Below are positions 1-5,607 of a DNA stretch of 5,715 nucleotides, piece by piece. A program made the translations under genes and the position numbers. The notes below the pieces were generated by a model. It saw only the letters and a program-made list of their open reading frames with translations. It was not told where the DNA came from and searched no databases. Source of the DNA: an uncultured Tissierellia bacterium (GTDB taxonomy: Bacteria; Bacillota; Clostridia; Tissierellales; Peptoniphilaceae); the NCBI GenBank assembly GCA_947278105.1, contig CAMYOR010000067.1, positions 1 to 5,715 of the forward strand, given 5' to 3'. The stretch's first letter is position 1. Every line of letters begins with the position of its first letter.

Positions 1-163
1 CGAAAAAGCATGGCAAGACGGCGAGGTCGCCAATTACACATGGAAAGGTCGGCGATTTGCCAGGTTCGGGCCCCTCCTGAAGGCCGAAAAAGCATGGCAA
101 GACGGCGAGGTTGCCGATCACACATGAAAAGGTCGGCGATTTGCCAGGTTCCGGTCCCTCCTG
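1..163. repeat. Two-copy tandem repeat, 84-bp period, cut by window start
   Basis: Bases 1-79 recur at 85-163 with 73 of 79 positions identical; a 5-bp linker (80-84) separates the copies, giving an exact 84-bp period. The six differences are at 28, 32, 35, 43, 68 and 71 of copy 1; five are transitions. The period is divisible by three, so open frames run through it on both strands. In the + frame from base 10 and in the - frame starting at 125, all six changes alter the amino acid, which argues against a conserved protein. Each unit has an internal arm pair, GGCGA/TCGCC at 20-31. In copy 2 the C-to-T change turns one pair into G-U, so the small stem could survive in RNA. The array probably continues upstream of the window. 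The function is unknown. Confidence 0.85.
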
Positions 164-185
164 CCCCCTCCCCGGCGTTTTCATA

Positions 186-213
186 TTTTTTTCGATTCCT
201 TTGGGTATATAAT
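186..213 (+). promoter_or_regulatory. Candidate promoter of the murB operon (-10 TATAAT, weak -35)
   Basis: A perfect TATAAT lies at 208-213 in an AT-rich island (178-237) between the GC-rich repeat and the GC-rich leader. No good TTGACA sits 16-18 bp upstream; the T-run at 186-191 is the only hexamer at suitable spacing and is a poor -35. No TG dinucleotide precedes the -10. If used, transcription would start near 220 and leave a leader of about 210 nt before murB. The -10 is clear by eye, but the promoter as a whole is inferred. Confidence 0.4.
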
Positions 214-241
214 TATCAACTCAGAAACAAAATGCCCCGGT

Positions 242-353
242 CCGCCGGCCGAAACTGGACACCGACGCAGGGGAGCCGTCTTTGCGCCAGCCGGCGGCCA
301 GGGGCAGGGACCGGCCCAAGGCAGGAAAGCCGCCTTGCATCGGCCGGCCCCTG
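242..353 (+). other. GC-rich leader with two consecutive hairpins
   Basis: The first hairpin pairs CCGCCGGC (242-249) with GCCGGCGG (290-297), a perfect 8-bp stem. The second begins one base later and has three stacked 6-bp stems: CAGGGG 299-304 with CCCCTG 348-353, CCGGCC 311-316 with GGCCGG 342-347, and CAAGGC 317-322 with GCCTTG 332-337. Bulges are at 305-310 and 338-341, and the apical loop is at 323-331. No T-run follows 353, so this is not a standard intrinsic terminator. I recognise no T-box or known riboswitch motif. It may be a regulatory or stabilising leader of the murB transcript, or a degenerate mobile palindrome. The rest of the 164-431 stretch shows nothing else I can name. Confidence 0.5.
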
Positions 354-418
354 AGTCTGGCGGCCCCGGCTGTGGCCTTCAAAAGTTTAAGGAATAAACC
401 CAATTCATCGGACGCAAG

Positions 419-434
419 AAGGGAGCAAAAGGTG
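419..434 (+). promoter_or_regulatory. Ribosome binding site that sets the murB GTG start
   Basis: AAGGGAG at 419-425 stands six bases before GTG 432. The in-frame ATG at 282 lies inside the leader hairpins, has no comparable site, and would add 50 residues of low-complexity sequence absent from MurB proteins. GTG 432 gives a family-sized protein. Confidence 0.8.
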
Positions 435-1346
435 TTAAGCCATAAACAAATAGAGGAACTCGAGAAGGGCCCCTATGGGATTTGCAGAAGAAAGGCGAAT
501 TTAGCAGACTATACAACTTTTCATATTGGCGGCCCCTGTGACCTTCTTTTGGAACCCACGACCGAACTGGAGTTAGTGGCCGCCCTCCGTTTCCTTAGAT
601 CTGAAAAAATTCCTTATTATATTCTGGGCAGGGGGTCCAATGTCCTCGTCCGGGATGGGGGATTTGAAGGGGTGATTTTGGCCCTGGCTGACAAATACTC
701 CAAGATTATTATTGATGGCAATGAAGTTCAGGCTGAGGCCGGAGCCAGCATCCGCCGGATTGCCCACCTTTCCTTTAAGGCCGGCCTAACCGGAATGGAG
801 AGCCTTGCCGGCATCCCGGGATCGGCCGGAGGTGGAGCGATCATGAATGCGGGGGCCTTCGGCTCTGAAATGAGCCAGGTCTTGGGCATGGTCCGAGTGA
901 TTGACCAGGAAGGGAATCGGAAAACCTACGACCGGCCGGAGCTTACCTTCGGATATCGAAAAAGCCTTTTGATGGATCAGGGAGATGTTGTTTCCTCCCT
1001 TTCCTTCCGCCTGAAACCGGCCGATCCCGAAGAAATTCAGAAACGCTATCTGGCCATCCGGGCCAAAAGGGATGCCTCTCAGCCCCTGAATGCTTATTCG
1101 GCCGGGTCCATTTTTAAGAGGCCGAGTGAGGCCCCGGCAGCCCGGCTCATTGATCAGGCCGGCCTGAAGGGAAAGTCTGTCAACGATGCCCAGATTTCCG
1201 AAAAACACGCCGGTTTTATTGTGAACCGTGGCCATGCAAAGGCGGCTGATGTTCTCGAACTCATTGGCATGGTCACCGATATCATTCAGGACCGATATGG
1301 GATAAAATTAGAAACAGAGATCAAAATTATCGGCAAAGATGCCTGA
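432..1346 (+). CDS. murB: UDP-N-acetylenolpyruvoylglucosamine reductase (MurB, type II)
   Basis: This is the cytoplasmic flavoenzyme that uses NADPH to reduce UDP-GlcNAc-enolpyruvate to UDP-MurNAc, the second committed step of peptidoglycan precursor synthesis. With the GTG start it has 304 residues, normal for the short type II enzymes. The FAD-binding part shows YTTFHIGGP (27-35), GRGSNVLVRDGG (66-77) and GIPGSAGGGAIMNAGAFG (127-144). FGYRKS (173-178) carries the conserved Tyr-Arg. AGSIFKRP (224-231) holds the expected catalytic serine, Ser226. The C-terminal MurB domain has LIDQAGLKG (239-247) and AQISEKHAGFIVN (253-265), and LETEIKIIG (293-301) carries the conserved glutamate. The motif before AQIS reads VND where VGG or VGD is usual. 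It is the first gene of the cluster; rapZ follows after 9 bp, so the two are probably co-transcribed. Confidence 0.96.
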   Translation: MLSHKQIEELEKGPYGICRRKANLADYTTFHIGGPCDLLLEPTTELELVAALRFLRSEKIPYYILGRGSNVLVRDGGFEGVILALADKYSKIIIDGNEVQAEAGASIRRIAHLSFKAGLTGMESLAGIPGSAGGGAIMNAGAFGSEMSQVLGMVRVIDQEGNRKTYDRPELTFGYRKSLLMDQGDVVSSLSFRLKPADPEEIQKRYLAIRAKRDASQPLNAYSAGSIFKRPSEAPAARLIDQAGLKGKSVNDAQISEKHAGFIVNRGHAKAADVLELIGMVTDIIQDRYGIKLETEIKIIGKDA

Positions 1347-1355
1347 GGGGGGACC

Positions 1356-2213
1356 ATGAAAGTTGTCGTTGTAACCGGGATGAGCGGAGCGGGAAAAAGC
1401 TCGGTTTTAAATTTTTTCGAAGACCTGGGCTACTTTTGTATGGATAACCTGCCGCCCCAGCTCATGGCCTCCTTTTTGCAGTTGGCTTCAACCTCCTCCC
1501 AGCCCATTTCCGAGGTCGCTCTAGGGGTCGACATCCGGGGAAGGGAGTTTTTCGACCAGCTTTTTGAAATGATCGACCAGCTCAAAGCCCGAAGAGTAAA
1601 CGTTTCGGTCGTCTTTGTCGAGGCCGATGAAAAAGTTCTGATCCGCCGGTACAAGGAAAAGCGACGTCCCCACCCCCTGGATCGGGCTGGCAACATCTAT
1701 GATGGAATCCAGCGGGAAAAATCCCTGTTAAAGGCCATTCGGGGCCGGGCCGACCATATCGTCGACACCACGGACCTTAATTTGGGCCAGCTCAGGGAAA
1801 AGCTCGATGCCATTTTTTCGCCCGCAGCGGAATCCAAGATTGTGCTTTCTCTGGTCTCCTTTGGCTATAAATACGGGATCCTTTTGGATGCGGATCTAAT
1901 TTTCGATGCCCGATTTCTTCCCAATCCCTTTTATGTCGAGGACCTGAAGAAAAAGAACGGCCTGGATCAGCCCGTTCAGGACTATGTCCTGGCGGCACCG
2001 GATGCCGGGATTTTTCTAAAAAAGTTGGACGATTTTCTTACCTTCCTCCTCCCCCTCTATTTCCGAGAAGGAAAAAGGACCCTGGTCATCGGGATCGGCT
2101 GCACGGGTGGCCGGCACCGGTCGGTGGTTCTGACGGAAGCCTTTGCAAAGACCCTCCGGGAGAAGGGCAAGGAAGTAAAAATTAACCACCGGGATGCGTC
2201 CTACTGGCAGTAG
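1356..2213 (+). CDS. rapZ: RapZ/YvcJ family nucleotide-binding protein
   Basis: The 285-residue length matches the family. The N-terminal P-loop domain has Walker A GMSGAGKSS (8-16) and the family motif VALGVDIRGREFF (54-66). RRYKEKRRPHPL (97-108) and DTTDL (137-141) follow. The C-terminal domain has FGYKYG (169-174), DADLIFDARFLPNPF (178-192) and the signature GCTGGRHRSV (248-257). In E. coli the C-terminal domain of RapZ binds glucosamine-6-phosphate and the sRNA GlmZ to control GlmS; in B. subtilis, YvcJ is an NTP-hydrolysing protein linked to competence. Whether either role applies here is inference, though a neighbour of murB acting on amino-sugar supply makes sense. The start is ATG 1356, with a G-rich site immediately after the murB stop (1345-1352). 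Confidence 0.95.
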   Translation: MKVVVVTGMSGAGKSSVLNFFEDLGYFCMDNLPPQLMASFLQLASTSSQPISEVALGVDIRGREFFDQLFEMIDQLKARRVNVSVVFVEADEKVLIRRYKEKRRPHPLDRAGNIYDGIQREKSLLKAIRGRADHIVDTTDLNLGQLREKLDAIFSPAAESKIVLSLVSFGYKYGILLDADLIFDARFLPNPFYVEDLKKKNGLDQPVQDYVLAAPDAGIFLKKLDDFLTFLLPLYFREGKRTLVIGIGCTGGRHRSVVLTEAFAKTLREKGKEVKINHRDASYWQ

Positions 2214-2315
2214 GACTCGCAGAAGAAAAAGAAGAGCCGGCCTTTTGACAGATTGAAATTTTTTATCGGATGAATATTTTTAATGGCCGGCCATTTCTCA
2301 TAGACGGATGGATAG

Positions 2316-2331
2316 AAAGGAGACAGTCTTG
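2316..2331 (+). promoter_or_regulatory. Ribosome binding site that sets the TTG start of the Nudix gene
   Basis: AAAGGAGA at 2316-2323 is close to the perfect anti-16S complement and stands about six bases before TTG 2329. The in-frame ATG at 2308, seven codons upstream, has only CATAGACGG before it, with no usable site. The purine-rich site itself would lie inside the coding region if ATG 2308 were used. Confidence 0.75.
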
Positions 2332-2727
2332 AAAGAAAAAAGCGCAGGCGGCGTGATCATTGACCAGGGCAAGGTTCTGGTTCTTCATAAGGCCCGCGGC
2401 GGCTGGGTTCTTCCCAAAGGAAGGGTAGAAGCCGGCGAAAGCTTGGAAGAGACTGCGCTGCGTGAGGTCCAGGAGGAAGCCGGCGTTTCCTGCCGAATTC
2501 TTCAATACCTGGGTTATGTTCGATATAATTATTCCCGTCCCAACGGGGAGTTGGTTCATAAAGAGGTGTGCTTTTATTCCATGGCCCCCGAAAAAGGGAC
2601 GCCGACCCCTCAAAGAGAGGAGGGCTTCAGCGACTCCCTTTATATGCCCTGGAGAAAGGCCGTCAAAATGCTTCGGTACGATTCCGAAAAAAATATGGTC
2701 CGCAACGCTTTTACAGAAAAGGCCTAG
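2329..2727 (+). CDS. Nudix hydrolase (MutT / Ap4A-hydrolase-like)
   Basis: A 132-residue single-domain protein from TTG 2329 (139 from ATG 2308). It has the complete Nudix box, GX5EX7REVXEEXGV, at residues 31-53, with the metal-binding REVQEE intact. The core opens with SAGGVII (5-11), and WVLPKGRVE (26-34) leads into the box; this W-x-LPKG form is common in MutT-like and diadenosine-polyphosphate hydrolases. Nudix enzymes cleave a nucleoside diphosphate linked to another group, but sequence alone does not fix the substrate. The gene lies 115 bp after rapZ and 48 bp before whiA, where yvcK is usual. In B. subtilis a Nudix gene (yvcI) stands on the other side of yvcJ, so a Nudix neighbour is not foreign to this locus. 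The gap before it has a TTGACA at 2245-2250 but no good -10. Confidence 0.93.
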   Translation: MKEKSAGGVIIDQGKVLVLHKARGGWVLPKGRVEAGESLEETALREVQEEAGVSCRILQYLGYVRYNYSRPNGELVHKEVCFYSMAPEKGTPTPQREEGFSDSLYMPWRKAVKMLRYDSEKNMVRNAFTEKA

Positions 2728-2775
2728 CCAAAAAAGCCGGACCATGAAGAGGCTTCAAGCGGGGAAATAAGAACG

Positions 2776-3813
2776 ATGGGATTTTCTCACGATGTAAAAG
2801 AAGAAATCAGCCACCGAAAGCTGAATTCGAAAATTGAAACTTTGATTGAGCTGACGGCCCTGGCTGGCTTTAACGCCAATCTGGCTGTCAGCCGCGAAGG
2901 GGTCCGTCTGCGTTTTTTTTCCGAAAATCCAGCCGTCATCCAGCGGATTACCTTTCTTATTCACGATCTCTACCGGACGGATTTGGAGATCTTTTCCGAA
3001 CAGAATGACCAGCTCCATCAAGAACCGGTTTACTTCACTTTTCTTTCCGAACCCTATCTGGCCCAGTTTCTGGAAACTTCCGGCTTTGACCTGCTCGGTC
3101 AGGCAACTGACCGGCCCGAGAGCGTTCTCTCCCGCCTTTCAAACGAAAAAAACGCCCGCGCCTACCTTCGCGGAGCCTTTCTGGCTTCCGGGTCCATCGT
3201 TGCCCCGGAAAAGTCTTACCATGTCGAGGTCCTGGTCAACTCTCCCAAAGAAATGCCTGTTTTTGCCCATGTGGCAAAGGTTTTGGGCCTTTCCTTCAAA
3301 ACCACCGAACGCAGGGAGACAAAGATATTCTACTTAAAAGATTCGGAGACGATTTCAGATTTTCTTTTTGATATTGGCGCCACCCAGGCCATGCTCAGGT
3401 TCGAAAATGCCAAGGCCAAAAAAGATCTCAATAATGGCATTAACCGTCAGGCAAACGCCCAAATGGCAAACCTTGACCGGCAGGTGAAGACCGCCACGGC
3501 CCAGCTTCAGGCAATCGAGAAGATTCAAGAAAAAATGGGCCTGGAAAAGCTCCCTCCTGGTCTGCGAGAGATGGCCATGGCCCGGTTAAAAAATAAGACG
3601 GCCAATCTTCGGGAACTGGGAGAGGCCCTCCACCCCAAGCTCAGCAAATCCGGGGTCCGTCACCGGCTCGATAAGCTCTGTGCGATCGCCTGGGACCTGG
3701 AAGAAGGAGAAGTTGGCCACCAGAAAGGGGCTAACGAAGAAAAAAAGCCCCGCCCTCCAAAGCTTTCCGCCAGGCAGATAGAAAAGAAGGAAGGATCCCC
3801 CGATGAAAACTGA
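2776..3813 (+). CDS. whiA: WhiA-family DNA-binding protein with C-terminal extension
   Basis: WhiA joins a degenerate LAGLIDADG homing-endonuclease fold to a C-terminal helix-turn-helix. It acts in sporulation of Streptomyces and in division and chromosome segregation of Bacillus. The N-terminus MGFSHDVKEEI is typical and supports ATG 2776, although the nearest site, GGGGA at 2761-2765, is weak and rather far. ARAYLRGAFLASGSI (127-141) and YHVEVL (148-153) mark the LAGLIDADG domain. NRQANAQMANLDRQVKTA (223-240), LPPGLREMAMARL (259-271) and ANLRELGEALHPKLSKSGVR (276-295) mark the WhiA C-terminal and HTH region. At 345 residues it is longer than the usual 300-320. Residues from about 309 form a charged Lys/Glu/Pro-rich tail with no motif I know. 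The last 11 bp overlap the LCP gene, and the tail codons carry that gene's ribosome binding site, so the two are likely translationally coupled. Confidence 0.93.
   Translation: MGFSHDVKEEISHRKLNSKIETLIELTALAGFNANLAVSREGVRLRFFSENPAVIQRITFLIHDLYRTDLEIFSEQNDQLHQEPVYFTFLSEPYLAQFLETSGFDLLGQATDRPESVLSRLSNEKNARAYLRGAFLASGSIVAPEKSYHVEVLVNSPKEMPVFAHVAKVLGLSFKTTERRETKIFYLKDSETISDFLFDIGATQAMLRFENAKAKKDLNNGINRQANAQMANLDRQVKTATAQLQAIEKIQEKMGLEKLPPGLREMAMARLKNKTANLRELGEALHPKLSKSGVRHRLDKLCAIAWDLEEGEVGHQKGANEEKKPRPPKLSARQIEKKEGSPDEN
3787..3805 (+). promoter_or_regulatory. Ribosome binding site of the LCP gene, inside whiA
   Basis: AAGGAAGGA at 3787-3795 lies seven bases before ATG 3803 and within the last codons of whiA, whose TGA is at 3811-3813. 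Ribosomes finishing whiA would therefore terminate over the LCP start, a layout suited to translational coupling. Confidence 0.7.
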
Positions 3814-5401
3814 TCCGAATAAAGATAAAAACCGTTTCCATTCCGATTCTTTCCAAAAAGAGGAGAAGGACCGCTTTGACCCGGACCTCTATCACCGCTA
3901 TGTCGGCCGTTATCGGAAGGATGGGAAGGGAGACCGCCGGCCCCGGCGAGTCTTAACCGAGGAAGAATGGGTCCATTTTGACCAGCTGAAAAAAAAGAAG
4001 AGCCCTCTCCAGGAAAGGGTCAAAAGCCCCCGTCTGGAGCGCCCCCAGGCTGAACCAACCGGTCCGGAGAAGCCGGCTGCCTCGCCCTATGGATCGCAGA
4101 GCTCGCTGGAAAAGCCAGCCACTCCGATTCATGCGGCGCAGAGTTCGCTGGAAAAGCCGGCCGTCCCACCCCGTGCATCACAGAGCTCGCCAGAAGAGCC
4201 AGCTGCTCCGATCCATGCAGCAAAGGGTCCGCCGGCGGAAGAGGGCCCCCCCCTGATCTATTCCGAACGGCGGATTGACCCGAAAACCGGCATCATCGAA
4301 GAAAGAAAAATTTATAGGGCCGCCTCCCAAACCGGAGAAGATCAATTCGAACGAGGAAGCGAGGACGATTTTTTTACCGGAAAAGACGAAGCCGAGCCTC
4401 GGAAAAAACACCATTGGCCGGGCTTTTTAAAAAGGAAAAGGGACAAAGAGGACCTGGAAGAAGAGGAAGAGGAAGAAGAGGAGGATGAGGACGAAGCGCC
4501 CCGGACACCCCTCAAAACGAAGATCAAAAGGGTCTTCGCCGTGTTCCTCGCTCTGATCATAGCTTTCCTTGCGGTCAATCTTTCCATTTGCTATTCCTGG
4601 GATAAGGAAAAAAAGAATCTGCCTATTCCCGCGCAGGCTCAGGGGAACCGCCTCCGCCGCATGGGCCTGGATATGGTATTTCTATTGGCCGGGGTGGACG
4701 ATACCGGAAAAGGAACCCCGCAGAGGACAGACACCCTCATGGTCGTCCGTCTTAATTTTTTGAAGGGGAAAACGACCATCCTCTCCATTCCCAGAGACAC
4801 CTATGTCCGGGTGGACGGAAAATATACCAAGATTAACCATGCCTATGCTTATGGGGGAGCAAACCTGACGGTGGAGACGATCCGGGACTTTTTGGGCATG
4901 GACCTTGACTATTACATGATCATTGACTATCCAACGGTTAAAGCCGTGATTGATGCCATGGGGGGAGTTTCCTATGATATCCCGGAAAAAGCCAGTCCCG
5001 TTGAAGGAGAAAGGTATAAGACAGGCTCCCACACCCTAAAAGGAGAGGAGGCTCTCTTTTATCTCCGCCATCGCCAGGGCTATCCCCGGGGGGACATCGA
5101 CCGGGTCCAGGCCCAGCAGGCCTTTATCAAAGAAGCGGCAGTCCAGGCCATGTCTCCAGGGAAATTTTACCGTTGGCCCAATATCCTCTCGGCCTTCGCC
5201 GCCCATTCAAAAACGAACATCCCCTCCGTCCCCATGGTTCCCAGGGCCCCTCGTCTGATGACCATGGCAACGAATGTGGAAACGATTCAGCTCCCGGGAA
5301 GGCCCGCTACCATCCAAGGCATCTCCTATTACATGGTCGATCAGGCGGCCGCCCAAAATATGGCCCGGCAATATTTTTCCCCCTTCTTGATCGAGGAGTA
5401 A
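3803..5401 (+). CDS. LytR-CpsA-Psr (LCP) family protein with long cytoplasmic N-terminus
   Basis: LCP enzymes are membrane-anchored phosphotransferases that attach teichoic acids, capsule or other lipid-linked glycopolymers to peptidoglycan on the outer face of the membrane. Of the 532 residues, 1-243 are predicted cytoplasmic and low-complexity. This part has a basic start (about 32-66), four 14-residue Pro/Ala repeats (86-141), a basic patch (201-215) and nine consecutive glutamates (219-227). One membrane helix spans about 244-264, preceded by KTKIKR, giving an N-in topology. The LCP domain covers about 287-470. It has GVDD (Asp298) and RTDTLMVV (Asp310) as likely metal ligands, SIPRDT (Arg331), KINHAYAYGG (343-352), DYYMIIDY (369-376), and LRHRQGYPRGDIDRVQAQQ (421-439) with Arg422, Arg424 and Arg434. 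The position after RVQ is alanine where many LCPs have arginine. A short extracellular tail follows. The polymer it transfers is not shown by the context. Confidence 0.93.
   Translation: MKTDPNKDKNRFHSDSFQKEEKDRFDPDLYHRYVGRYRKDGKGDRRPRRVLTEEEWVHFDQLKKKKSPLQERVKSPRLERPQAEPTGPEKPAASPYGSQSSLEKPATPIHAAQSSLEKPAVPPRASQSSPEEPAAPIHAAKGPPAEEGPPLIYSERRIDPKTGIIEERKIYRAASQTGEDQFERGSEDDFFTGKDEAEPRKKHHWPGFLKRKRDKEDLEEEEEEEEEDEDEAPRTPLKTKIKRVFAVFLALIIAFLAVNLSICYSWDKEKKNLPIPAQAQGNRLRRMGLDMVFLLAGVDDTGKGTPQRTDTLMVVRLNFLKGKTTILSIPRDTYVRVDGKYTKINHAYAYGGANLTVETIRDFLGMDLDYYMIIDYPTVKAVIDAMGGVSYDIPEKASPVEGERYKTGSHTLKGEEALFYLRHRQGYPRGDIDRVQAQQAFIKEAAVQAMSPGKFYRWPNILSAFAAHSKTNIPSVPMVPRAPRLMTMATNVETIQLPGRPATIQGISYYMVDQAAAQNMARQYFSPFLIEE
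4058..4225 (+). repeat. Four in-frame 42-bp repeats in the LCP gene
   Basis: Residues 86-141 are four 14-residue units with the pattern xxxEKPAxPxxAxQ: TGPEKPAASPYGSQ, SSLEKPATPIHAAQ, SSLEKPAVPPRASQ and SSPEEPAAPIHAAK. The two middle units are closest to each other, also at the DNA level. In-frame repeats of this kind change copy number easily by slippage or recombination. The segment is probably a disordered cytoplasmic linker; I know of no function for it. Confidence 0.85.
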
Positions 5402-5475
5402 ACAAGCCCAGCAAAAAGGGAGACTATTTGGGAAAAAGCGGGATTTCTGAGGGAAAACAAAAGATATCAAAAAAT

Positions 5476-5505
5476 TTGACTTTTCACGAGGACCCATGAT
5501 ATCAT
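5476..5505 (+). promoter_or_regulatory. Promoter P1 of probable rRNA operon
   Basis: TTGACT at 5476-5481, an 18-bp spacer, then TATCAT at 5500-5505 preceded by TGA at 5497-5499, giving an extended -10. An A-rich stretch at 5454-5475 could act as an UP element. The base seven positions after the -10 (5512) is G. It stands 75 bp after the LCP stop. Confidence 0.7.
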
Positions 5506-5572
5506 AGCAAAGTCGTGCCTGAGGGGCGGTCTGCAAATTAAAAAGTTTTCAATCAACAATCTTGAAATTTGT

Positions 5573-5601
5573 TTGACAAGACCCAAACCGCATGATACAA
5601 T
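5573..5601 (+). promoter_or_regulatory. Promoter P2 of probable rRNA operon (near consensus)
   Basis: A perfect TTGACA at 5573-5578, a 17-bp spacer, and TACAAT at 5596-5601 with TGA just before it (5593-5595) make a very strong sigma-A promoter. AT-rich sequence at 5536-5572 could be an UP element. The predicted start seven bases after the -10 is G at 5608. It lies 96-97 bp downstream of P1, and both share TTTGAC and CATGATA. Confidence 0.88.
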
Positions 5602-5607
5602 AAAAAA

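Noticed and set aside
1..125. Minus-strand open frame from base 125 off the window start
   Set aside because: It is only the tandem repeat read backwards; copy differences are again all non-synonymous, and its extent cannot be judged.
151..175. G-quadruplex on the minus strand
   Set aside because: Only three runs of three or more G occur in the tract, so at best a two-tier structure. Weak support.
10..354. Open frame of 114 codons on + across the repeat and leader
   Set aside because: It runs through the 84-bp repeat, where all six copy differences are non-synonymous, then through the promoter-like AT island and the leader hairpins. It has no ribosome binding site and the product is Arg/Pro-rich with no known domain.
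282..431. N-terminal extension of murB from ATG 282
   Set aside because: It lies inside the hairpin leader, has no ribosome binding site, and would make a MurB with 50 extra residues unlike the family. GTG 432 has a good site.
786..1235. 149-codon minus-strand open frame inside murB
   Set aside because: It is a shadow of the clearly conserved MurB frame.
2245..2277. TTGACA promoter before the Nudix gene
   Set aside because: At 16-18 bp spacing there is no acceptable -10 (GGATGA at 17). The better AT-rich hexamer GAATAT is about 21 bp away.
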